Below are positions 14,645 to 20,192 of a stretch of 20,192 nucleotides of DNA, one piece after another (position 1 is the stretch's first letter; the number at the start of each line of letters is the position of its first letter). The notes below the pieces were generated by a model, which made no database searches, was not told the origin of the DNA, and saw nothing but the letters and a program-made list of their open reading frames with translations. The DNA comes from a virus. The stretch spans positions 5,591-25,782 of the IMG/VR virus record IMGVR_UViG_3300005293_000200; one strand, written 5' to 3'. The position numbers and the translations under genes are program-made.

Positions 14645-15165
14645 CAGGCCAGGCCCGTCCAGAGGTAGGTGTCGAATAGCTGCTGGATGACGGCCTCTTC
14701 GTGCTCACCCAGGGCCAGGACCGGACGGGCCGGAGTATCTCCACCGAACGGGTTGGACCCGGCAGGCTCGCCCTCTTGGGCCGTACGGATCTTCTTCTCC
14801 ATCGTCGGATCGGAGCGATCCGGAATCCGCAGAAGGGCTCCCAGGGGGAACGCCTCCACAGCGTGGTCGTACGCCAAGTGAGCGATCATGTCCCCGCTGC
14901 GCTCGTTGGGGGCGTCCGAAGGCGCACCCAACGCGCGCTTGAGTCGCTCCGTATACAGAGCGAGCGGGGGCCAGGGACCACTGGCAGCATCGCCCTCCAT
15001 GGCGAAGCGATCCACGATGATGTCGCCCATGTAGGGGCTGACGTACTTCTCCAAGAACCACATGAGGCGGGTAGTGCTGAGGCGGTCCGCCACCGTGTCT
15101 ACCATCTTGATCGGACCCTTGGCGTCAACGATGGGCGAGACGATGAGGGAGGGGAGGCCGCGCAT
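14644..15165 (-). CDS. Head-tail connector / virion morphogenesis protein (gp10/gpG-like)
   Basis: A 173-residue protein with ATG 15165 sharing a base with the preceding stop. The segment GPWPPLALYTERLKR, followed by NERSGDMIAHLAYDHAVEAFP, is the signature of Mu gpG / HK97 gp10-like morphogenesis proteins, where a mature-sized block ends in a small residue and a short T/SG(D)M turn. These join the tail to the head or complete the tail. The C-terminus has a long acidic stretch (ALGEHEEAVIQQLFDTYLW). The call is a pattern match in the right gene-order slot. Confidence 0.7.
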   Translation of the reverse strand: MRGLPSLIVSPIVDAKGPIKMVDTVADRLSTTRLMWFLEKYVSPYMGDIIVDRFAMEGDAASGPWPPLALYTERLKRALGAPSDAPNERSGDMIAHLAYDHAVEAFPLGALLRIPDRSDPTMEKKIRTAQEGEPAGSNPFGGDTPARPVLALGEHEEAVIQQLFDTYLWTGLA

Positions 15166-15722
15166 CAGTGCCCCCGTGGATACGGGAAGCGTGGCCCGAA
15201 GCGAGATCCGTCACGGGGAGACCAGACCGCATCACTTCCCTGCATGACGTTCTCTTCGAAGGCAGCATTGGGCGAGTAGGCGTCGATGTTGTAAGCGCCA
15301 GGAATGCGAGCGTACGGGTCAACGTCGTCGGGATCCGTCGTCGGGTCCAGAGGGAAGCCTTCGCTGTCGACCAAGGGTGCCGACAACCGGACGGTGCCGT
15401 CCTGGACTGCCTGCAACTCAAGGTCGGCTTCACGGACCAGCCACAGGCCGTACTGATGGAGAGCGTTGTCTTCTGTCGCCATCGTCGCCGCCAGGATGAT
15501 CTGACCGGACGCACGCTTGGCGTTGATTCCCTTCAGGAGCTTCACTTGATGCAACGGCAGAGTGTTCACGCCCGCCGTGATGAACGGGGTGACGTACGTG
15601 ACGCCCAGCCGTGCGTCGATGTGGTCTGCGGCCGCGTTGATGTAGTCGATGGCGTTGATCTCGGGTGGCAGGCGAGTGCCCAACTGTCCGAGCAGCAGAT
15701 CAGCAGGAGTGCAGTAGGCCAT
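15165..15722 (-). CDS. Head-tail adaptor protein
   Basis: A 185-residue protein starting at ATG 15722, three bases after the stop of the fibre-like gene. MAYCTPADLLLGQLGTRLPP, then INAAADHIDARLGVTYVTPF and a long helix (NALHQYGLWLVREADLELQA), match the helical bundle of head-tail adaptors (HK97 gp6 / SPP1 gp15 type). Those proteins sit under the portal and receive the tail. The C-terminal third is Pro/Asp-rich and likely extended. The role is by resemblance and position between the capsid genes and the connector and terminator genes. Confidence 0.7.
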   Translation of the reverse strand: MAYCTPADLLLGQLGTRLPPEINAIDYINAAADHIDARLGVTYVTPFITAGVNTLPLHQVKLLKGINAKRASGQIILAATMATEDNALHQYGLWLVREADLELQAVQDGTVRLSAPLVDSEGFPLDPTTDPDDVDPYARIPGAYNIDAYSPNAAFEENVMQGSDAVWSPRDGSRFGPRFPYPRGH

Positions 15723-15725
15723 GAG

Positions 15726-16940
15726 TCACCACGTTAGCTCGATAATGCCTGCATAAGCATTCCACTGGGGTCCCAGCATGACCCTGTAGTTGCTCTGTGC
15801 AGTGGAGAAGGTGAATATGCCGATGCCCTTGACTTCGTTGGAAGCGATGGAGGCCAGGACCCCAGAGGGGATGGGCTCCCAGTCAGAAGCGTCGGCTCCT
15901 GCGTACACACCGGTTGATGTCCAGCCGGTTCCAGCGCCGGTCGGGGCGACACCAGGGTTCCAGCCGTAAGGGTGACCGGTGAAGAACAGAGGGCCAGTAA
16001 AACCTTGCACGCCGTCACGAATCATGAAGATGCGACCGGAGACTGGAGCGTAGCCATGACCGGCGTTGTAAAGCTGGTCCCCATAGAACCACAGACCGAA
16101 GTGTGTGCCCATCGGGGTCGCTGAGAACTGACCCTGGCGGACGGTCCCGTCGTTCCGGTAGGCATTAGCCGTGTAGGCGAAGCTGTTTCCCTCGTGAGGG
16201 ACGAGCAACTTACTGGTCCCCGCCTGCGGTGGAGTCCACACGCTGCGGATGTTGGAGTCGGTGTAGCCAGCGGCGTTGACCACTCGCACGAAGACGTGAT
16301 TGAGGCGATCCCAGCCGCGCCCAGGCAGAGCAACCTGGCGCAAGCCTCCAGCGGTCCCGTATGTGCCTCCGAGCGTCCAGGATCCCTCAGCGTCATTGCG
16401 GTAGTAGACCTGAACGGCCGAGATGTCACCGTAAGGGTTGCCGGGGTCGGTCCACTGCACCTGGAAGTTGGCACCGTCCCACCAGAACGCACTGACGTTC
16501 GCCGCGCCAGGCAGAGCGTTGACGGTGGACACGGCCGGGAAGTTCACCCAAGCGCTGACCTGACCCCCGTTGTCGACCGTTCGGGCCTGAAGCTGCACGC
16601 TGGAACCGTTCGCGTAGCCCGAGCGCTGCTGTGTGGTCCCGGCGTAGTTAGTGCTGATTCGACCGATGTCACCGACTTGCTGGACCTCGACGCGGTTGTA
16701 ATCGTTCTCAGCGTTTGCGGGCCAGGCCCACGACGTGTTGATGATGCCGCCGTTCGCTGCGGTGGCTGCCAGGCTGGTGGGAGCGGGTGGCGGACCATCG
16801 GCGCGCCACGCCAGCTTGTAGGTCCCGGCGTTCCTGACATACAGTTCCTTGAACTTCTGATAGACGCCACCGTCGCGACGGTAGAGATCATCGAAGTCGA
16901 CGTTCCTGTAGACGCCTCCGGAGCGAACCCACAAGCTCAC
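15726..16940 (-). CDS. Fibre-like virion protein with beta-sandwich domains
   Basis: I prefer GTG 16940, which overlaps the previous stop as GTGA and gives 404 residues (MSLWVRSGG). A TTG six codons upstream is also in frame but less likely. The N-terminus has three copies of a short aromatic motif: RSGGVYRNVDFDDLY, RRDGGVYQKFKELY and VRNAGTYKLAW, a type known from phage fibre attachment regions. After a Pro hinge (DGPPPAPTSL) come two fibronectin-like domains (about 50-150 and 150-245). The C-terminal domain (about 250-404) is rich in Trp, Tyr and Gly (GTHFGLWFYGDQLYNAGHGY, FTGHPYGWNPG, IIELTW), as in sugar-binding modules. Its place between the capsid and connector genes is unusual for a tail fibre; it may decorate the head or neck. 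No family name can be given with certainty. Confidence 0.8.
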   Translation of the reverse strand: MSLWVRSGGVYRNVDFDDLYRRDGGVYQKFKELYVRNAGTYKLAWRADGPPPAPTSLAATAANGGIINTSWAWPANAENDYNRVEVQQVGDIGRISTNYAGTTQQRSGYANGSSVQLQARTVDNGGQVSAWVNFPAVSTVNALPGAANVSAFWWDGANFQVQWTDPGNPYGDISAVQVYYRNDAEGSWTLGGTYGTAGGLRQVALPGRGWDRLNHVFVRVVNAAGYTDSNIRSVWTPPQAGTSKLLVPHEGNSFAYTANAYRNDGTVRQGQFSATPMGTHFGLWFYGDQLYNAGHGYAPVSGRIFMIRDGVQGFTGPLFFTGHPYGWNPGVAPTGAGTGWTSTGVYAGADASDWEPIPSGVLASIASNEVKGIGIFTFSTAQSNYRVMLGPQWNAYAGIIELTW

Positions 16941-17485
16941 GTATAGACCGCCCACCAATCTCCGTCGTTGCCCGTACCGTTGACCGGTGCAGTAGCACTT
17001 GAACGAAGAACTGGCTGGTTCACCCCGTCACGCACAAACGTCTTGCCGGTGGCGATCGTCACCGATGTCTGCGCCAGGGTCAAGATGTCGGCAGGCGTAC
17101 CTTCGAAGTCGTAGCGGAACACCAGGGTGCCCGCTTGGCTCTTGACGCCCCAGGACTTGTTGGATCCAGCACCCTTGAGGGTCATCTGTGCGCCCGAGTT
17201 CACCGAGTCAACGGCCTGCACCACGGGGGACAACAGGTTGCCCACCAAGTTCACCCAGGCGGTGCCGTCGTAGAACGTGAAGACCTTGGATCCGGTCAGG
17301 TAGGCGACCATGCCGTTCTCACGAGAACCGGACGGGATCGTGGCGTCGCGGGATGTCGTGTCAGCGAAGCGCATGACCAAGCGCTTCTCCATGTACTGGT
17401 ACGACGAAAGCATGTTCGCCGGGATCGTGGGCGCGTCACCAGTAGTCGGTGTTGGTATCGCTTGCAGTGCGGAAGTTGTCGGCAT
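16937..17485 (-). CDS. Fibre-like minor structural protein
   Basis: A 182-residue protein with ATG 17485 and a good ribosome binding site (AAGGAG). The N-terminal half (SSYQYMEKRLVMRFADTTSR, SRENGMVAYLTGS) is of the type that begins many actinophage fibre and minor tail proteins. It is followed by KVFTFYDGTAWVNLVGN, a common short beta motif in such proteins. The C-terminal half is a beta-rich shaft-like region (SGAQMTLKGAGSNKSWGV, TIATGKTFVRDG) ending in GNDGDWWAVYT. It overlaps the next fibre-like gene by four bases, so the two are probably made together and may form one structure. The virion role is inferred; head or neck location is suggested by position only. Confidence 0.75.
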   Translation of the reverse strand: MPTTSALQAIPTPTTGDAPTIPANMLSSYQYMEKRLVMRFADTTSRDATIPSGSRENGMVAYLTGSKVFTFYDGTAWVNLVGNLLSPVVQAVDSVNSGAQMTLKGAGSNKSWGVKSQAGTLVFRYDFEGTPADILTLAQTSVTIATGKTFVRDGVNQPVLRSSATAPVNGTGNDGDWWAVYT

Positions 17486-17501
17486 TCTTGCTCCTTAAGC
17501 C

Positions 17502-17544
17502 AGTGTGGCCCCGGCACCCATCACCTAGATGCCGGGGCCACGCT
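17502..17544 (-). terminator. Strong GC-rich hairpin between the acidic gene and fibre-like genes
   Basis: On the minus strand, a perfect 12-bp stem (17530-17541 with 17505-17516, GTGGCCCCGGCA type) extends past one C-A mismatch by two more pairs. The loop is 13 bases. It sits in the 66-base gap right after the stop at 17552 and before the ribosome binding site of the next gene. There is no U-run after it, so it is not a textbook intrinsic terminator. It could be an attenuator, an RNA processing site or a mRNA-stabilising end for the capsid messages. Confidence 0.75.
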
Positions 17545-17551
17545 AGTTCGA

Positions 17552-17995
17552 TCAGCCTCCGGAGCGGGTGACTCCCGGCTGGTTCGTGTTGCCGGATGAC
17601 GGCGGGATGCGCCCGGTCTCGGAATCCTTCACGGCCTCGACGGTCTTGCGAGCTTCCTCTCGCCGCTTCTGGTCGACACCACCGACGCCCGCCTTGCGAG
17701 TGGCGAGATCGGTTCCCTCGACCCACTCTTCGAAGGGCACGGGCTCATCGACGTTGACGACGCAGCCCGCCTCGTTCTCGCGAACGCGCTCGATCATGTC
17801 GAGTTCGTCAGCGACCTCTTCCTTGTCTTCCTTCGACCGTCCTGCGGCCTTGGGCTCCAAGGGCTCTTCGTAGGCCGACTGAGCGTAGATCGGGTCGACC
17901 CCGATGTAGCGCGCATCGTCGTCCTTGACCGCCTCGGAATCCTTGGTGGCTTCCTCGTGGTCGAGCGGTTCCGGTGCCTGTACTTCGTCAGCCAT
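17552..17995 (-). CDS. Acidic protein of unknown function downstream of the capsid gene
   Basis: I do not recognise this 147-residue protein. ATG 17995 follows a strong ribosome binding site (AAAGGAG). It is highly charged and Glu/Asp/Lys-rich. It has few hydrophobic residues apart from ARYIGVDPIYAQSAYEEP and CVVNVDEPVPFEEWVEGTDL, which may be short binding motifs; the ends are probably disordered. The strong ribosome binding site and place directly after the major capsid gene suggest high expression with the head proteins. Possible roles are a minor capsid component or assembly helper, but nothing in the sequence proves it. It is flanked on both sides by intergenic hairpins. Confidence 0.8.
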   Translation of the reverse strand: MADEVQAPEPLDHEEATKDSEAVKDDDARYIGVDPIYAQSAYEEPLEPKAAGRSKEDKEEVADELDMIERVRENEAGCVVNVDEPVPFEEWVEGTDLATRKAGVGGVDQKRREEARKTVEAVKDSETGRIPPSSGNTNQPGVTRSGG

Positions 17996-18011
17996 GTCGG
18001 CTCCTTTCAGA

Positions 18012-18027
18012 GTTCCTGGTCAGGAAC
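18012..18027 (-). other. Short hairpin after the major capsid gene
   Basis: GTTCCT and AGGAAC form a perfect six-pair stem with a four-base loop (GACC), plus one flanking G-U pair. It lies in the 35-base gap between the capsid stop and the next ribosome binding site. No U-run follows. It may act in mRNA processing or stability, or be without function. Confidence 0.5.
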
Positions 18028-18030
18028 CGA

Positions 18031-19173
18031 TCAGGCGATCGGAACCATCGTGAAGGTGTACTGCATGTACGGGAACACCGGGAAGGCCTTGATGCCGGTC
18101 CCTCGGTCGGTGCCCCACGGATCCTCGGTCTCGCGCTCCCACTCGTAGAAGCCCGCCTGCCAGTTGCCCTCGGGGTGGGGGCTGGTGAGCGTCTTGCCGA
18201 AGCCCAGGCCGTCACCATCCTCCAGGTCAGCGATCTGGCTCTCGTCGGGCAGGAACAGGATCTTGTTCTGCGGGAAGAACCGGTTGTTGGTGGTCACAGT
18301 GCCACCGATCGGCCGCGTGCGGTACACGCTGTCGTAGGCGATGAAGTTGACGCCAGTCGCAGCCTCTACGACCTGGCGAGCACCCTCCTGGTTCCAACCC
18401 GGCAGCACGTAGTCGAGGTCGATCGGAGCGGACGGCGTACCGCCGACCACGAGCCCGGTGCGAGCCACGAACCGGTCGCTGTTGATCATGTTGTTGATGA
18501 CCTTCTGCGACGTGATCGCACGGCTGATCCGGATGCCATGGGTGTCTTCCATGTACTGGACGACTGCCTTGATGTCACCGATCGGATCCGACGTGGTGGC
18601 GCTCCAGAGCCCACCGGCCGGAGCCTGGTCGTGCTGACCGGCCGGACGGCCGAAGTCCACGGTGAAGCGGATCTTGTTGTCGTTGTAGGTGATGCCACCC
18701 GTCGACAACGCCGTCATGATCAGCCACTCGATTCGGTTGTCGAGGCGGCGGCGACGGTTCACGTCGTCCTGAGCGAACTTGCGGCGCATGTCTTCCAGCG
18801 CCGAGCCCACGGTCAAGGGGAGGGAGACCCCGTTGAGACCACCAAGACGGGCGGCGATGAGGGCCTGCTCACGGTAGCGAGCGACGTCGCTGGCCGTGTA
18901 GTGGTCCTTCTGCGCCCAGTCGAGGATGCTCGCCCGACCGGTGCCACCGTAGATGGTGTCCTTCTGGGCGAGTTCCGACTCGGCATCTTCCGACCGCGCC
19001 GGGGCCAGACCACTGGTGGTCGGCTTGGCGTAGTCGAAGATCACGTCATCGGAACCGACCTCACGGAACGGGACGATGGAGAGGCCGATGTGGCCCTGCG
19101 GCGGCTCGATCGCACGGATCGTCGCCAGAGCGACTTCCTTGCGGATCAGCCGATCTTGAGTGGGAACTGCCAT
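18031..19173 (-). CDS. Major capsid protein (lambda gpE type)
   Basis: A 380-residue protein with ATG 19173 and a GAGAGG ribosome binding site. The pattern fits the gpE family of HK97-fold capsid proteins. It includes an N-terminal PFREVGSDDVIFDYAKP, then SLPLTVGSALEDMRRKFAQD, a helix with RLDNRIEWLIMTALSTGGI, the middle DPIGDIKAVVQYMEDTHGI, and TSQKVINNMINSD. The C-terminal domain has NKILFLPDESQIADL and ends FPYMQYTFTMVPIA. It comes directly after a gpD-like decoration gene, the same pairing as in lambda. It builds the icosahedral shell. The N-terminus does not show a long scaffold-like delta domain, which agrees with a separate scaffold gene upstream. Confidence 0.93.
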   Translation of the reverse strand: MAVPTQDRLIRKEVALATIRAIEPPQGHIGLSIVPFREVGSDDVIFDYAKPTTSGLAPARSEDAESELAQKDTIYGGTGRASILDWAQKDHYTASDVARYREQALIAARLGGLNGVSLPLTVGSALEDMRRKFAQDDVNRRRRLDNRIEWLIMTALSTGGITYNDNKIRFTVDFGRPAGQHDQAPAGGLWSATTSDPIGDIKAVVQYMEDTHGIRISRAITSQKVINNMINSDRFVARTGLVVGGTPSAPIDLDYVLPGWNQEGARQVVEAATGVNFIAYDSVYRTRPIGGTVTTNNRFFPQNKILFLPDESQIADLEDGDGLGFGKTLTSPHPEGNWQAGFYEWERETEDPWGTDRGTGIKAFPVFPYMQYTFTMVPIA

Positions 19174-19187
19174 CTTGGATCAACCTC

Positions 19188-19637
19188 TCACTTGAACTTG
19201 AGTTCGACGTTGGGGAGCGCCAGGATGGCGTCCCTCGTGGCGTTGGTCAGCGCGATGGCTGCGCCCGCGGCGTTGTATTCGAAGCACCACGCCTGAACGA
19301 CGGTGGCCTCGTAGGCAACCGCCACGTTGGCGTCCCGCTCCAGGAGTTCCCAGGCCAGGAAGGTGTCGACCACGCCGACGATGTTGGCTGCGGTCTGGCG
19401 ACCGTCAGTCGGGGTGGTCGCCTGGTAGACGCCCACCTTGCCCGAGTCGGCACCGGACGTCGCCTTGGCGATGACCGTTCCCGGCTGGAGCACCTTCTGG
19501 ACGTCACCGTCGATCGTCACAGACGGAATGAGAGCCTTCCCGAAGGTGTAGCTCTCGTACTTGACGTCCTGCGTCGAACGCAGGTACTGGTTCTTGCCGA
19601 AGGGGCTGCGAACCGTGTCGGACTTTGCGAAGTGCAT
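19188..19637 (-). CDS. Head decoration protein (lambda gpD type)
   Basis: A 149-residue protein with ATG 19637 behind AGGGAG. The pattern VLQPGTVIAKATSGADSGKV, followed by GVYQATTPTDGRQTAANIVG and a later hydrophobic strand pair, matches the head decoration family (HDPD). These bind as trimers on the expanded capsid and stabilise it. It is longer than lambda gpD (110 residues), mainly through an N-terminal arm (SPFGKNQYLRSTQDVKYESY). It lies between the protease/scaffold and the capsid genes, the lambda order. Confidence 0.88.
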   Translation of the reverse strand: MHFAKSDTVRSPFGKNQYLRSTQDVKYESYTFGKALIPSVTIDGDVQKVLQPGTVIAKATSGADSGKVGVYQATTPTDGRQTAANIVGVVDTFLAWELLERDANVAVAYEATVVQAWCFEYNAAGAAIALTNATRDAILALPNVELKFK

Positions 19638-19648
19638 GGCTTGCTCCC

Positions 19649-20192
19649 TTACTTGCTGCCGTTGTCAGCAGCGGCCTGAACCACAGCCCATGCGGGCTGT
19701 GCCTGGATGAACTTGTCGTCCTTGCCGACTCGGCGGAACTGAGCGATCGTCTCTTGAGCGATCGAGAGTGCGTCGGCCTGATCTTGAGCCGCCGCGATCT
19801 CCGGGCTGGTCGTGGTGTCGTGCTTCCCGAAGATGTTGTGAGCGGGCATCCCGTCGTACATCTCACGGAAGGCGGCGAACTGGTCGTCGCTCAGCGTGGC
19901 GACGTGCGCCTGGAACTGCTCCTTCTGGGGGCCGAGAATCTTGCCCGACTGGGCGAGATCTTCAACGAAGGTGTTCCGGAGGCTCACCTTCGTGTCCTGG
20001 ACCACCTTCTCCAGCGAGTCGATGTGCAACTGCACGGCTGCGAAGTCGTTGACGTCGGTGCCGTTCACCCGGAAGGTGTGGACGGTTCCGCTGGCCCGAT
20101 GCTCCGAAGGCTCACCCTGCTTGGGTTCGGCGGTCGGGGCCGGAGTCGCTGGCTGAGCAGGCGTCTCGGCGGGGGTCGGGTTGGCGGGCGGA
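19649..20192 (-). CDS. Head maturation protease/scaffold-type protein, 5' end outside window
   Basis: The frame is open to the right edge, so the GTG at 20068 is an internal codon rather than a proven start; about 180 residues are visible. The first part is a Pro/Ala/Thr/Glu linker (PPANPTPAETPAQPATPAPT). Then come TVHTFRVNGTDVNDFAAVQL, a coiled-coil-like helix and FVEDLAQSGKILGPQKEQF. The last motif resembles the helical C-terminus of Mu-type protease-scaffold proteins (residues like DLxxxGKIxPxxK). The end is rich in Ala/Gln helices. It precedes the decoration and capsid genes, as in the lambda C/Nu3 arrangement. A protease domain, if present, would lie beyond the window; the visible part is consistent with the scaffold. 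Confidence 0.7.
   Translation of the reverse strand, partial: PPANPTPAETPAQPATPAPTAEPKQGEPSEHRASGTVHTFRVNGTDVNDFAAVQLHIDSLEKVVQDTKVSLRNTFVEDLAQSGKILGPQKEQFQAHVATLSDDQFAAFREMYDGMPAHNIFGKHDTTTSPEIAAAQDQADALSIAQETIAQFRRVGKDDKFIQAQPAWAVVQAAADNGSK

Noticed and set aside
16941-16958. TTG start giving a longer fibre-like protein
   Set aside because: GTG 16940 overlaps the previous stop (GTGA) in the manner seen at other junctions here, making it the more likely start.
17974-19296. 440-codon open frame on the plus strand
   Set aside because: Antisense to the major capsid gene and crosses its boundaries; no recognisable family.
1-20192. CRISPR array, tRNA, integrase, insertion sequence or anti-phage system
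   Set aside because: I scanned for spaced direct repeats, cloverleaf signatures, recombinase or transposase motifs and saw none; all coding space is taken by phage structural genes, one HNH gene and small unknowns.

Overview
This window is a late structural (virion assembly) region of a tailed double-stranded DNA phage. All supported genes lie on the minus strand and read from the right edge to the left edge. The base composition is GC-rich, GTG starts occur, and the gene order is capsid, connector, tail tube, frameshifted chaperones, tape measure, distal tail and fibre. Together with the family types, this points to a siphovirus (long non-contractile tail) of a high-GC Gram-positive host, most likely an actinobacterium. 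The host assignment is inference; nothing in the window names a host, and no bacterial gene is present.

Right end (about 20192 to 17486), head module: the 3' part of a head maturation protease/scaffold-type gene cut by the window edge, a lambda gpD-like decoration protein, a lambda gpE-type major capsid protein, and a small acidic protein of unknown function. Two intergenic hairpins follow the capsid gene and the acidic gene. Next (17485 to 15726) come two genes for fibre-like or adhesin-like virion proteins, placed unusually inside the head module. The connector block (15722 to 14171) holds a head-tail adaptor, a gp10/gpG-like morphogenesis protein and a probable tail terminator, followed by an acidic coiled-coil protein of unknown role (14160 to 13612).

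Tail module (13594 to 1): the tail tube protein, then a freestanding HNH endonuclease gene with a 25-residue membrane peptide overlapping its stop codon, then a gpG/gpGT-type chaperone pair. That pair has a clear -1 slippery heptamer (G GGA AAA) and a hairpin nine bases downstream. A 1871-residue tape measure protein follows, carrying an M15-like peptidase signature near its C-terminus. After it come a fibronectin-like/distal-tail protein, a LamG-like plus baseplate-hub fusion, a two-helix membrane protein (holin-like), and the start of a tail fibre gene cut by the left edge.

Genes are packed tightly: several stop codons overlap the next start (ATGA, TGATG, GTGA), and the largest non-coding gaps are 66 and 57 bases. 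This suggests one long leftward transcript with translational coupling. No convincing promoter, tRNA, CRISPR array, integrase, attachment site or insertion sequence was seen. No stretch longer than 300 bases lacks a gene. Many long open frames exist on the plus strand, but they mirror the real genes and are not annotated.
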